Assembly (NCBI GenBank): GCA_009783865.1
Contig: WRCR01000004.1
Location: 1 to 31,352 of the forward strand
Source: Planctomycetaceae bacterium
GTDB lineage: Bacteria; Planctomycetota; Planctomycetia; Pirellulales; Thermoguttaceae
Direction of reading: 5' to 3'
DNA length: 31,352 nt
The position numbers and the translations under genes are program-made. The notes beneath the pieces were generated by a model, which searched no databases, was not told the origin of the DNA, and saw nothing but the letters and a program-made list of their open reading frames with translations. This document shows positions 8,025 through 16,154 of this stretch, one piece after another (the first letter of the stretch is position 1; each line of letters opens with the position of its first letter).

Positions 8025-10625
8025 TTACCGTACTTCGATTTCATACCATACCGTCTTATACTTCGGGGAAATTTCGATTTTCGTTTTGCCGTCAGCGGTT
8101 TTCACAACCGGCACCTCCGTTTTACGGCTGCCGTCCGGTGCTAATGCGAAACACTTCGTCTTGTCAACCGGTGAGGGCAAAACAATTTCTGCCTGAATAC
8201 CTTCGGCTAATATCGTGCCGTTTCCCCAATCGGAAAGCGTTATGGACTGCGCACCGGTTTCCACTACTTTCATGTTTTCGTTTTCACAATAACCGGTTGC
8301 CGTTAGAAGGATATTCGATTTATTCTTACCGTCAAAGCCGGTTCCCTGCCGTGAAGTCAGCGAAACGGTAGCCCAATTCAATTTCGTTTTTCCAATGGTA
8401 AGCGAAACATTGCCGAGTGAAATCGTCCGCTCCTTCGGAAAGCCGATGAAGAATTTCGTGTTCGCGGTATTTGCCGTCCAATAAGGAGCAGCGGCATCTT
8501 CCTTGTTCCAAGTCAATTCGCCGGTATCGCTGACGATAACATCGCCTTCGATTTTTTCAACGGCATCCGGGTCAGCAGCATTTTTACCGTCAAGCGAAAT
8601 TCCCGTTCGATGAATCACCGCAAGCCGTCTGTCAAACCCGTTGTTGGCTATACTATAAGCAACGGTATTGAAAGACGCTAACCGCTTCCAAAAGTCATCT
8701 TCGTTATATTTTGCGAAGACAGTTTTATTTGCCGGTTTGACATCGCCGCGAAGGAACATTGCCGCACAAGCCGGAAAATGCGCCAACACATCGGTTCGCG
8801 CTATGATACTGAAAAAGTAGGTGTTCCGCAGCGGTTCAAAGTCGCGACTGTGATTATAAGTGTATTCAAAGACACCGTCCCAATCCTGCAATGCGCCGTA
8901 AGCACGCAGGAACGGCTGTCCTTCCGCTCCGTAGAAGTTCGGGAACGGATGATTATATTCGCTGACCGTGAACGGCTTTCCCGCTACTCTTTGAGTTGCC
9001 ATTCCGATGATACAGGATAAAGAGCCAACCAGCGAAGTATTCGTTATTCTCCAATCCTTGCTGACGGGACTCGGATGGCACCAATAAGCATGGTCATCGA
9101 CGTAGTCCAACGCCGCTTGTATCGCCGTCGGACTATAGCCGAGTTGCGTGCCGGAAATCATCTGCTTTGCGCCGACTTCATTTCTAATATATTTCTGCAT
9201 TCCTGTCCAGTAATTCATTTCGGTATCGTACAGGAACTCAACGAAGTCCCGCTTTGCCTGCGTGCTGATACCGCCGCGTGCCGGTACGTTAGGTATCGTT
9301 TCGTCTTCCAGCGAACCGGTCAGAGCAAACGCTGTTGAAACGCCGGTTTGCAGCGAAAGGTCGTCAATTTCGTAAGTCCCTTCTGTGAAACGGGTTATCT
9401 GAATCTGCGCTTTGTCAGAATCATCTGCACCTGTAAACGGAATCTCAAAGGTCTTCCAATTTTTTCCGACGGTGATTGTTTGGTGCGCTCCCAGCGATTT
9501 CCAGCCGCCTGCCGATTCAGCGACTGCTAAACCGAGAACAGCACTCTCCGGTGTTCCGGTAGTGCGGATTTTGAATTTCAATGTGTAGGTTTCATCTTTT
9601 TTAATCTTGACGCTTCGGAACAGTTTCGGGAAATACTCCTCACCTTTTTTTGCAACGGTAATTTTCAGAACACCGTTTTCAGATTTCGCATCCGCTTTTG
9701 CGGAGGACAATGCGAATATCCATTTTTTGCCGTCAATTTTGATTGGTTCATCAAAACCATTAAAACTCCCTTCTGGAACCTGTTCGTCTCGCAGCGGTTT
9801 CGATTCCCATTTCCATGCATCTTTCAAGGCGGCGGTATTCTTATATTTTTTCTTCAGCCAGTTGTTCCATTGTTTCTGTAGTTCTTTTTTATAGCGGTCA
9901 GCCAAATTGTCAATTCCTCCGCCGCGGTACATACTGAAAAGAGCGTTTTCATTATTGATTTCGATAACGGCGATAGAAGGTTCATTTTTGTAAGCAATGC
10001 CGGTGTATGGATTTACGTGCGTCAGTAATTCTTTCGCATATTCTTTTTGGAGGCGTATCATTTCCGGTTCGAAGTTATCGAGACCTTTGTCCATACCGGG
10101 TTTGGGTCCTTCAAAGCCGTCACGTTTGTCCCATCCTCTTGCAACGTGAAGGTTCATATTGATATAGATGCCCTTCTTTTTCAGGGCAGCGATGAGGTAA
10201 TCCTGTTTATCCCGCTGTTTCGGGTCAAATTTTTTCTGCGTTTCGGGGTCATCGGCAATGATTCCCTGCAAATCCGGTGTCATGAAGTTGCCGTAATAGG
10301 CATCGAAGTAGTGCAGCCGGACGCAGTTGATTCCGAATCGGGCGAGGCGTTCTGCAAGTTTGTCGGATTGTTCGTGTTCAGGAAAGTTTGCCGGTCCCGT
10401 CAGGTTGGTTGCGTGAAGGCGGATTCTTCCGGCATCGTTGACGAAACTTCCGTTTTCAATTCGGACGAAACCGTCTTTGCCGGCAGGTGCGGAAAGCAGA
10501 TGTTGCATGCTCGTCGCATTGTCCGCTCCGCCGTAGGAAATCAAAAACGGAAACATTACGGGTTCTTCCGCATAGAGAACCGGTGCAACAAGGAAGAGGA
10601 ATGTCAGGAAGAAAGCATTTTTCAT
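8025..10625 (-). CDS. Secreted GH5-like glycoside hydrolase with internal carbohydrate-binding module
   Basis: 866 residues. Sec signal peptide ends near LYA-EE (residues 19-20). The (beta/alpha)8-type catalytic region starts near 60, with LARFGINCVRLHYFDA (95-109). The likely acid/base is E226 in INNEN and the likely nucleophile E556 in TVSEYNHPF, as in clan GH-A enzymes. Between them, about residues 290-430, sits a CBM4_9-like beta-sandwich (LFRSVKIKKDETYTLKFKIR, ending YEIDDLSL), so the module is inserted inside the catalytic domain. The last ~250 residues are a beta-rich C-terminal domain. Such large planctomycete proteins are often only distantly related to GH5, and the substrate is unknown. 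A GGAG Shine-Dalgarno sits about 9 bases before the ATG. The spacing of the putative promoter and operator upstream suggests regulation. Confidence 0.85.
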   Translation of the reverse strand: MKNAFFLTFLFLVAPVLYAEEPVMFPFLISYGGADNATSMQHLLSAPAGKDGFVRIENGSFVNDAGRIRLHATNLTGPANFPEHEQSDKLAERLARFGINCVRLHYFDAYYGNFMTPDLQGIIADDPETQKKFDPKQRDKQDYLIAALKKKGIYINMNLHVARGWDKRDGFEGPKPGMDKGLDNFEPEMIRLQKEYAKELLTHVNPYTGIAYKNEPSIAVIEINNENALFSMYRGGGIDNLADRYKKELQKQWNNWLKKKYKNTAALKDAWKWESKPLRDEQVPEGSFNGFDEPIKIDGKKWIFALSSAKADAKSENGVLKITVAKKGEEYFPKLFRSVKIKKDETYTLKFKIRTTGTPESAVLGLAVAESAGGWKSLGAHQTITVGKNWKTFEIPFTGADDSDKAQIQITRFTEGTYEIDDLSLQTGVSTAFALTGSLEDETIPNVPARGGISTQAKRDFVEFLYDTEMNYWTGMQKYIRNEVGAKQMISGTQLGYSPTAIQAALDYVDDHAYWCHPSPVSKDWRITNTSLVGSLSCIIGMATQRVAGKPFTVSEYNHPFPNFYGAEGQPFLRAYGALQDWDGVFEYTYNHSRDFEPLRNTYFFSIIARTDVLAHFPACAAMFLRGDVKPANKTVFAKYNEDDFWKRLASFNTVAYSIANNGFDRRLAVIHRTGISLDGKNAADPDAVEKIEGDVIVSDTGELTWNKEDAAAPYWTANTANTKFFIGFPKERTISLGNVSLTIGKTKLNWATVSLTSRQGTGFDGKNKSNILLTATGYCENENMKVVETGAQSITLSDWGNGTILAEGIQAEIVLPSPVDKTKCFALAPDGSRKTEVPVVKTADGKTKIEISPKYKTVWYEIEVR

Positions 10626-10654
10626 GATTTTAACTCCGAAAATGGTATTGTTAA

Positions 10655-10683
10655 ATTAGAATGGCAAGACAAATTATGTACAA
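10655..10683 (-). promoter_or_regulatory. Putative promoter of the GH5-like gene
   Basis: On the minus strand: TTGTAC (10683-10678), exactly 17 bases, then TCTAAT (10660-10655), about 30 bases before the start codon. The hexamers are moderately good and the spacing is ideal. Confidence 0.45.
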
Positions 10684-10697
10684 TAACAGCGAAAAGT

Positions 10698-10720
10698 CAA
10701 TATAAGCAGTCGTTATATTG
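10698..10720. promoter_or_regulatory. Operator-like inverted repeat between glycosidase and purC
   Basis: Perfect 8-bp inverted repeat CAATATAA / TTATATTG separated by 7 bases. Its centre lies about 61 bases upstream of the predicted glycosidase start of transcription and at a similar distance from the predicted purC start. That position suits an activator site, but no regulator is identified. Confidence 0.4.
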
Positions 10721-10756
10721 CAGCGGGCTAAACAACTGGATTATCCCTCTTAAACA

Positions 10757-10765
10757 TGATAAAAT
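10757..10765 (+). promoter_or_regulatory. Extended -10 promoter element for purC
   Basis: TGATAAAAT, i.e. TGn followed by TAAAAT, 43 bases before the purC ATG. No good -35 is visible at 17 bases, as is usual for extended -10 promoters. The same nonamer occurs upstream of the Gfo/Idh/MocA gene at 28631-28639. Confidence 0.45.
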
Positions 10766-10808
10766 TACTCCTCGTTTTGGAACTCCACTCATATTAAACA
10801 GAAAAACA

Positions 10809-11705
10809 ATGCTAGTACTTGAAACAAATCTTTCAGGTAAAACCCCGAAACGCGGAAAAGTCCGCGACATTTACACTTTCGACAACTGCGGCGAAAGCGG
10901 CAGCGAAGCCGTGCTGCTGGTCAGCACAGACCGAATCAGTGCCTTCGATTGGGTTCTGCCGACCGGCATTCCAGATAAAGGTAAAGTGCTGAATCAAACC
11001 GCCGAATTTTGGTTTGACTTCCTCGATGTGCCGAACCATGTTATAACCACCGATGTCCATAAAATGCCGTTTCCCGAAGGAACGGATTTGACGCAATTCG
11101 AAGGGCGTTCCACACTCGGAAAGAAATGTAAAGTCGTGCCGATTGAATGTGTGGTGCGCGGCTATTTGAGCGGCAGCAGCTGGAAAGAATATCAACATAA
11201 CGGAGCCGTCTGCGGTATAAAATTACCCGCCGGTTTGAAGGAAAGCGATAAATTGCCGGAACCGATTTTCACACCGGCAACCAAAGCGGAAACCGGTCAC
11301 GATGAAAACATTTCGTTTGAAGAAATGGTAAAAATTGTCGGACAAGAAACGGCGGAAACACTTCGGAAAAAATCGCTCGACATTTTCAAACGCGGGTCGG
11401 AATACGCTCTTTCCAAAGGAATTATCATTGCGGATAACAAGTTAGAATTCGGCTTTCTTGACGGCGAATTGATCTTGATTGACGAGGTCTTAACGCCGGA
11501 CAGTTCCCGGTTCTGGTCAGCGCAGGAATATGAACCCGGCAAAGGACAACCGTCGTTTGATAAGCAGTTTGTGCGTGACTGGTTATTGCAGAGCGGCTGG
11601 GATAAAAACAGTGAGCCGCCGGAGTTGCCAGTCGATGTTGTCGAAAAGACCCGGCAGAAATACATCAAAGCGTTTGAGATATTAACAGGAAAAAACATCG
11701 TTTAG
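10809..11705 (+). CDS. purC: Phosphoribosylaminoimidazole-succinocarboxamide synthase (SAICAR synthetase)
   Basis: 298 residues. The frame stays open far upstream over the glycosidase gene, but recognisable PurC sequence begins at this ATG (LSGKTPKRGKVRDIY), which matches the family's N-terminus. Conserved blocks seen are GKVRDIY, STDRISAFDWVLP and IPDKGKVLNQ (ATP/substrate binding). Further on are VVPIECVVRGYLSGSSWKEYQ and LIDEVLTPDSSRFW near the active site, followed by SFDKQFVRDWL. The enzyme joins CAIR and aspartate with ATP in de novo purine synthesis. The length fits the ~300-residue form rather than the ~240-residue E. coli form. No Shine-Dalgarno is evident. The stop overlaps the ribosome-binding site of the next gene, so the two are probably cotranscribed. 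Confidence 0.95.
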   Translation: MLVLETNLSGKTPKRGKVRDIYTFDNCGESGSEAVLLVSTDRISAFDWVLPTGIPDKGKVLNQTAEFWFDFLDVPNHVITTDVHKMPFPEGTDLTQFEGRSTLGKKCKVVPIECVVRGYLSGSSWKEYQHNGAVCGIKLPAGLKESDKLPEPIFTPATKAETGHDENISFEEMVKIVGQETAETLRKKSLDIFKRGSEYALSKGIIIADNKLEFGFLDGELILIDEVLTPDSSRFWSAQEYEPGKGQPSFDKQFVRDWLLQSGWDKNSEPPELPVDVVEKTRQKYIKAFEILTGKNIV

Positions 11706-11714
11706 GACAAAATC

Positions 11715-12749
11715 ATGAAAATCGGTCTAGTCGGATATAAGGGTTCAGGCAAAAGTTCGCTGTTTCATTGGTTAAGCGGCATTGCTCCGGATTTAGCGTT
11801 GTCTCATTCTTTGCAATCAGCGGCGGTCTCGCTGCCGGAGCCGCGTTTCAAAGCATTGATGGAGATTTACCGTCCGAAGAAGACGACTTACGCTTCCATT
11901 GAATTAGTTGACACGCCTGGCTTGAGCCGTGATGACCAGCGCAATAATCCGCAGCGTCTCGCTTTGCTGCGGGAAGCGGACGCTCTCGTTTGGGTTGTGC
12001 CGGTGTTTGAAAACAACGACCCAACGAAGGAAATCAACGCTTTCAGAGAAGATACTGTTCTTGCGGATTTGGAAATCGTTCTTAACCGAATCGAAAAAGT
12101 TGAGGAACAGAACAAGCGTCCGGTGCCGAGAGCGGAACACGAAAAATTCGCTTTTGAATTGGAAACGCTGAAGATTTTGCAGGAAGGTCTCGAGAATGGA
12201 CATCCCGTTCCTGAAGAGCAACTGACGCAAGACCAGCAGCGGGTTATCCGCGGCTTTCGTTTGCTCAACGGCAAGCCGAAGATGTTCATATTTAACACTG
12301 CCGATGAAGAAACCGACTTGGAGCAGTACAAAAAATACACCGAAGAAGGAATTGCAACGGCTGCTGTCAGCGCACGGCTGGAATTGGAATTGGCGGCAAT
12401 GACGGCGGAAGAAAAAACCGCGTTCCTTGACGAAATGCAGTTGCCTTGTGCGGATAAAGATACGATTTTGAAAATGCTTTTGGATACATCGGGACAGAGT
12501 ACATTTTTAACTGCGGGCGAGAAGGAACTTCGTACTTGGCTTATGCCGAAGGGCGGCACGGCAATCGAAGCGGCAGGTGCGATTCACACCGACATGGTGA
12601 AGGGGTTTATTCGGGCAGAAGTGATGAAGGCGGACGATTTGATTCGTCTCGGCAGTGAAAGAGCGGTGAAAGCGGAAGGACTGGTGACCCGCGAGTCGAA
12701 GGACTACGTTGTCAAAGACGGCGATATATTGTTGTTTCATTTTAGTTAA
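11715..12749 (+). CDS. YchF/Obg-related GTPase with DUF933 (TGS-like) C-terminus
   Basis: 344 residues. P-loop GYKGSGKS at 7-14, VDTPG G3 motif at 65-69, an alpha-helical insert (about 120-180), and a guanine-specificity region near FIFNTADEE. The C-terminal ~85 residues (FLTAGEKELRTWLMPKGGTA, IHTDMVKGFIRAEV, DGDILLFHF) are a clear YchF C-terminal domain. YchF proteins are ribosome-associated ATP/GTPases. This copy departs from canonical YchF, which has GxPNVGKS in the P-loop and NVDE/NxxE for nucleotide choice, so it may be a paralogue rather than the housekeeping YchF. The AGGA ribosome-binding site overlaps the purC stop 7 bases before the ATG. A strong hairpin follows the gene. Confidence 0.85.
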   Translation: MKIGLVGYKGSGKSSLFHWLSGIAPDLALSHSLQSAAVSLPEPRFKALMEIYRPKKTTYASIELVDTPGLSRDDQRNNPQRLALLREADALVWVVPVFENNDPTKEINAFREDTVLADLEIVLNRIEKVEEQNKRPVPRAEHEKFAFELETLKILQEGLENGHPVPEEQLTQDQQRVIRGFRLLNGKPKMFIFNTADEETDLEQYKKYTEEGIATAAVSARLELELAAMTAEEKTAFLDEMQLPCADKDTILKMLLDTSGQSTFLTAGEKELRTWLMPKGGTAIEAAGAIHTDMVKGFIRAEVMKADDLIRLGSERAVKAEGLVTRESKDYVVKDGDILLFHFS

Positions 12750-12760
12750 AAGCGACACCG

Positions 12761-12792
12761 TTTAGCGGCGGTTCCGCGAACCGTCCGCTAAA
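12761..12792. terminator. Bidirectional stem-loop terminator between convergent genes
   Basis: TTTAGCGG plus CGGTTC, a CGC loop, then GAACCG, one bulged T and CCGCTAAA: a 14-bp stem flanked by T-run and A-run on both strands. It sits between the 3' ends of the GTPase gene and the minus-strand endonuclease gene. Confidence 0.7.
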
Positions 12793-12808
12793 AATACATG
12801 AAAGTATT

Positions 12809-13861
12809 TTACATTTCTGCAAACGCTTTTCTGGCTTTTTCATAATGTCGGTCGGCTAGAGGATCAGTTCGGACACAAACGGACGGAAACTCTTCCCCTA
12901 TTTCTTCCGAAAGCCGGGCGAGTAATTTATCACCCATGATTTCGGCATATTTACCGCGCAGAGCTTTTTCATACCATTCAATTAAATCCGTTTCAGTTAT
13001 TATGCTTTGAATTCTATTTTTCCAACCTATTTGTGTCAGAAGAGAAGTTATGACAGATTTCTCTGCATTTTTGCATACAATAACAATTCTGTCGCTTGAA
13101 ACACCGCCAACAATTTCTTCGGCAAGTTCCTCGTCCAATGAAAGGTGCTTGACTTGTATTGCCGGTCCCCAGTTGCTGTACATATCTAAACCTCTGTCAG
13201 CAGCGTTGGTAACGCCCAATCGGTAAATTTTTGCGTCTTGAGTATAGTTAACATTAGTGGAATCAAGACACATGAGGGCTTTCGTAAAGTCCTCAAATTC
13301 TTTCAAAATGTCAGTTTTATCCTTCGGTACTTCAATTTTGACTTTCAATTCCAAGGTTTCGACAATCGTTATAAACAGTGCATAAACGATAATTTCATAA
13401 ATCTTATCCAAACTGCGCTTCAGTCCTGGTTCACTCCAAAACGAGTTTATGAATTTCTCAATGTCAAAGTTTTCTCTGTTCGCACTGAGGCAAACTGACA
13501 GGGCATTCGCCATTTGTCTGCGTCTATCCATAAACTTGTTGTAAATGTATGCCTCAACTCCGCCTTTGGTTTTTCTGTTTTCCTCCCCAAGTACGGACAA
13601 AATTTGCGGAGAAACTGCGTTGAATATATCATCTTGGAATTTTACACTGCTTGTAGACACACGCCCCAGCAAAACAATACAAATTTTATCGCGCCATTGC
13701 CTACTCTTGGTGCGGTACGATTCCAAATCAGACAAGTCAATATCTTTCTTAACTCTATCTCTGAAAAGTATTTCCGCAACCTGTATCGGCTTATACAAAT
13801 GGACGCGCGACTTTGTTATAACAGCATCAAGGGCGTTCTTTGCTTGTTCTACCGTTAGCAT
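12809..13861 (-). CDS. HaeII-like type II restriction endonuclease
   Basis: 350 residues. The best landmark is TNAADRGLDMYSNWGPAIQVKHL (218-240), which I recognise as the signature block of HaeII-family endonucleases (site RGCGCY). D226 followed by Q236-V-K238 gives a PD-(D/E)xK-like catalytic arrangement with Gln in place of the acidic residue. The remainder is mostly helical. The start lies inside the 3' end of the upstream C5 methyltransferase gene (35-base overlap), so translation is probably coupled and the nuclease is made after the methylase. RGCGCY sites were not found anywhere in this window, which independently fits the assignment. The gene looks more A/T-rich than its neighbours, suggesting acquisition. 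Family call is from motif recall. Confidence 0.75.
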   Translation of the reverse strand: MLTVEQAKNALDAVITKSRVHLYKPIQVAEILFRDRVKKDIDLSDLESYRTKSRQWRDKICIVLLGRVSTSSVKFQDDIFNAVSPQILSVLGEENRKTKGGVEAYIYNKFMDRRRQMANALSVCLSANRENFDIEKFINSFWSEPGLKRSLDKIYEIIVYALFITIVETLELKVKIEVPKDKTDILKEFEDFTKALMCLDSTNVNYTQDAKIYRLGVTNAADRGLDMYSNWGPAIQVKHLSLDEELAEEIVGGVSSDRIVIVCKNAEKSVITSLLTQIGWKNRIQSIITETDLIEWYEKALRGKYAEIMGDKLLARLSEEIGEEFPSVCVRTDPLADRHYEKARKAFAEM

Positions 13862-14900
13862 TTTCTGTTCCTTTTATGAGTTCATTTATACCCGCTGCCA
13901 TCTGTTCTGCAACTGCCCGAATAACCGGAACAGCAACACTGTTGCCGGTTTGCTTCCTTATGCTTCCGTATGGTAATACAATTTTAAACGTATCGGGAAA
14001 ACCTTGTATTCGCAACAGTTCTCGTTCAGTTGGACGGCGTTCATTATTAATTAGCAGATAATTTGCTGATGCACCGGCACGAAGAGCACAGGAAAAATGG
14101 TGCGGAGTAATGGAACCTAAAACATTTTCATGTGTTATGTACGGTTTCTCAATTTCTTTCTTCATTCTGTCAACACGGGAAAGACGGATGTTTTCTCTTA
14201 CATAATACCGCTTGTCTACCACTTCTTCTAAAATGTCAGTTAGTTTTATATGTTTCTCCCTTGGTATAGGTTTCGGAAATTCAAAAGGAACATATTCGCT
14301 GAAACCAACAATAATAATACGCTCACGCTTCTGCGGAACACCGAAATCCAATGCATTCAGAACTTTTGTATGAACGTGGTACCCCAATGCTTCCAGATGA
14401 TTCTTGATAATTTTGAAGGTTCGTCCTCCGTCATGTGCAACTAAATTTCGGACATTTTCAAGCATAAACGCCGCTGGCTGTTTATCTTTGATAATACGTT
14501 CTATGTCAAAGAAAAGTGTCCCCTGTGTTTCGTGATTAAATCCCGCCTGGTCTCCAATAATTGAAAACGGCTGGCAAGGAAAACCGGCAAGCAAGACGTT
14601 AAAATCCGGTATTTCTGATGAATTGATTTTGGTTATATCACCTGCGGGCTGTTCGCCGAAATTCGCTTTGTATGTCTGGCAGGCCTTCTCGTCCCATTCG
14701 GACGAAAACACACATTCGCCGCCGATAGATTCAAATGCCAAGCGATTGCCGCCTATACCGGCAAAAAGGTCAACAAAAGTGAAGTGAATTTTTTCCACTT
14801 GCTGACTGTACTGGCAGATTGAAAATATAGATTCTTCTGGAAAAAGAGATAGTTTTTGCTCTATGTCGCTTGTTCTTCTTATAGCAACATTCGCACCCAT
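13827..14900 (-). CDS. DNA (cytosine-5-)-methyltransferase of the HaeII-like system
   Basis: 357 residues with the full C5-methylase motif set: I FVDLFAGIGG (42-51), IV GFPCQPFS (106-113, catalytic C109), VI ENVRN, VIII QKRERI, IX RPTERELLRIQGFPD and X QTGNSVAVPV. The target-recognition region between VIII and IX is short, as in mono-specific enzymes. A ~40-residue N-terminal extension precedes motif I. A GAGGT Shine-Dalgarno lies 7 bases before the ATG. It is the first gene of the minus-strand pair; the endonuclease start is within its last 35 bases. Expected role: methylate the host's recognition sites (predicted RGCGCY) to protect them. C5-methylase identity is certain; the specificity is inferred from the partner and from site absence. 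Confidence 0.95.
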   Translation of the reverse strand: MGANVAIRRTSDIEQKLSLFPEESIFSICQYSQQVEKIHFTFVDLFAGIGGNRLAFESIGGECVFSSEWDEKACQTYKANFGEQPAGDITKINSSEIPDFNVLLAGFPCQPFSIIGDQAGFNHETQGTLFFDIERIIKDKQPAAFMLENVRNLVAHDGGRTFKIIKNHLEALGYHVHTKVLNALDFGVPQKRERIIIVGFSEYVPFEFPKPIPREKHIKLTDILEEVVDKRYYVRENIRLSRVDRMKKEIEKPYITHENVLGSITPHHFSCALRAGASANYLLINNERRPTERELLRIQGFPDTFKIVLPYGSIRKQTGNSVAVPVIRAVAEQMAAGINELIKGTENANGRTSKERP

Positions 14901-14985
14901 ACATGAACCTCACTAATCATAATCAGATTAACCAATAACCTACAGTCATTATACAGGTGCTTGTTCGTAAAATCAATGCGGTACC

Positions 14986-15963
14986 CTATTGCCTCCACAT
15001 CTGGATACGTTTTCGGATAAAAATTCGTTTGAACGTTTCTTTACCATTCAAAAATGTTCCTCTTCCGAAAACTCCATTTGGATCTTGGTCTCTTCCTCTG
15101 TTGCTTCCTAATATCTCAAACTGCCGGGGATTGTATCTGTCTAGAAACGTAATCGGTACTCCCATGCAGCCGTCCCAATCGCAGGGAATTTCCGCTAGTT
15201 TTCTTACTTCAATCGCATCGTAATTGTCATAATGCGGATACTTGTCCGGTGAGTAGCGACTGCATAAAAGCATTTCTTTGTGCCGGTATGACACGTCCAA
15301 ATTGGTGTACCAACCGATATTTCCGAAATACTTGGTTTCGTTTTTATCTGTGGTGAATTGCTTTACACGTTCGTATCCCCGCCATAGTTCGTTCTCTTTT
15401 ATCAGCGGAAAAATTTCCTTGTATGTAATCGCGTTATCGCTTCCGATAATCAAAAACTGTTTCCCGTGTTCCATCAGTTGCGCAACATATTCCCGAAATA
15501 GCGAGAACGGCGGATTGGTAACGACAATATCCGCCTGCTTCAGTAATTCGATACATTCTTCGCTGCGGAAATCGCCGTCGCCTTGCAGCCCATTCCATTC
15601 ATTCCTTTTAATAAACGCCTCATAATCGCCGTCTTCGATAACATCATAGCGGTCTTTTCCGTCATAGATACAATAGACGGTTTGTCCGTCTTTATTTGGC
15701 GTGGACAAATCGGAATTTACGTTTTTGCAGCAGACGGAAATGATTCTTTTCAATCCGAAGCGGTAAAAATTTGTGAAAAAATAGCGGAAGAAATTACTAA
15801 CCCGCGGGTCATCGCAGTTGCATAAAATCGTTTTTCCGTGAAACTGTTCCTTATAGTGTTCACATTCATGCTCAATGTCGGCAAGTTGCGTGTAAAATTC
15901 ATCATTTTTCGCCGATTTTGCTTTGTTCAGTGACGTATTTGTGTTTCCTGTTTTTTTCGTCAT
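14986..15963 (-). CDS. EcoRI-family adenine-specific DNA methyltransferase, no nuclease partner seen
   Basis: 325 residues, nearly the same length as M.EcoRI (326). Motif IV is NPPFSLF (150-156). The NDEFYTQLADIE start, LCNCDDPRVSNFF (48-59) and the MGVPITFLDRYNPRQFEILG block near the C-terminus are typical of the EcoRI-methylase family (m6A in GAATTC or a related site). No EcoRI-like endonuclease gene lies on either side, so this is an orphan as far as the window shows. GAATTC sites are frequent here (I noted at least 15), in line with no restriction pressure. A GGGA Shine-Dalgarno precedes the ATG. The upstream 191 bases are a divergent control region shared with yjbQ. Epigenetic or anti-restriction use is speculation. 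Confidence 0.88.
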   Translation of the reverse strand: MTKKTGNTNTSLNKAKSAKNDEFYTQLADIEHECEHYKEQFHGKTILCNCDDPRVSNFFRYFFTNFYRFGLKRIISVCCKNVNSDLSTPNKDGQTVYCIYDGKDRYDVIEDGDYEAFIKRNEWNGLQGDGDFRSEECIELLKQADIVVTNPPFSLFREYVAQLMEHGKQFLIIGSDNAITYKEIFPLIKENELWRGYERVKQFTTDKNETKYFGNIGWYTNLDVSYRHKEMLLCSRYSPDKYPHYDNYDAIEVRKLAEIPCDWDGCMGVPITFLDRYNPRQFEILGSNRGRDQDPNGVFGRGTFLNGKETFKRIFIRKRIQMWRQ

Positions 15964-16074
15964 TTTTCACATCCCGCATGTGTATCGGTTTGCCGTCTGC
16001 AAACACAGTTGCCGGTAAATACCAGATGTTAATACAAAACAACTTATGAATTGTTCATTAAAAACTTGAAATCG

Positions 16075-16114
16075 GACTGGACAATTCCGGCTCCGCAATG
16101 GACAATGTCCAGTC
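16075..16114. promoter_or_regulatory. Operator/hairpin region between the EcoRI-type methylase and yjbQ
   Basis: The gene-free stretch 15964-16154 contains two direct copies of TGGACAAT (16078-16085 and 16099-16106) exactly 21 bases apart, about two helical turns. The outermost bases form an 8-bp inverted repeat GACTGGAC (16075-16082) / GTCCAGTC (16107-16114). The second copy is also a near-perfect palindrome TGGACA-A-TGTCCA. This looks like a repressor operator serving one or both divergent genes. No further gene or tRNA is seen in the stretch. Confidence 0.5.
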
Positions 16115-16154
16115 AGACACTAAATAAGTTCGTCAAATTCATTCGAGGTACGCT

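Noticed and set aside
10047..10808. Plus-strand open frame continuous with purC, suggesting a 552-residue protein
   Set aside because: The upstream part is antisense to the glycosidase coding sequence and has no PurC similarity; PurC homology starts exactly at the ATG at 10809.
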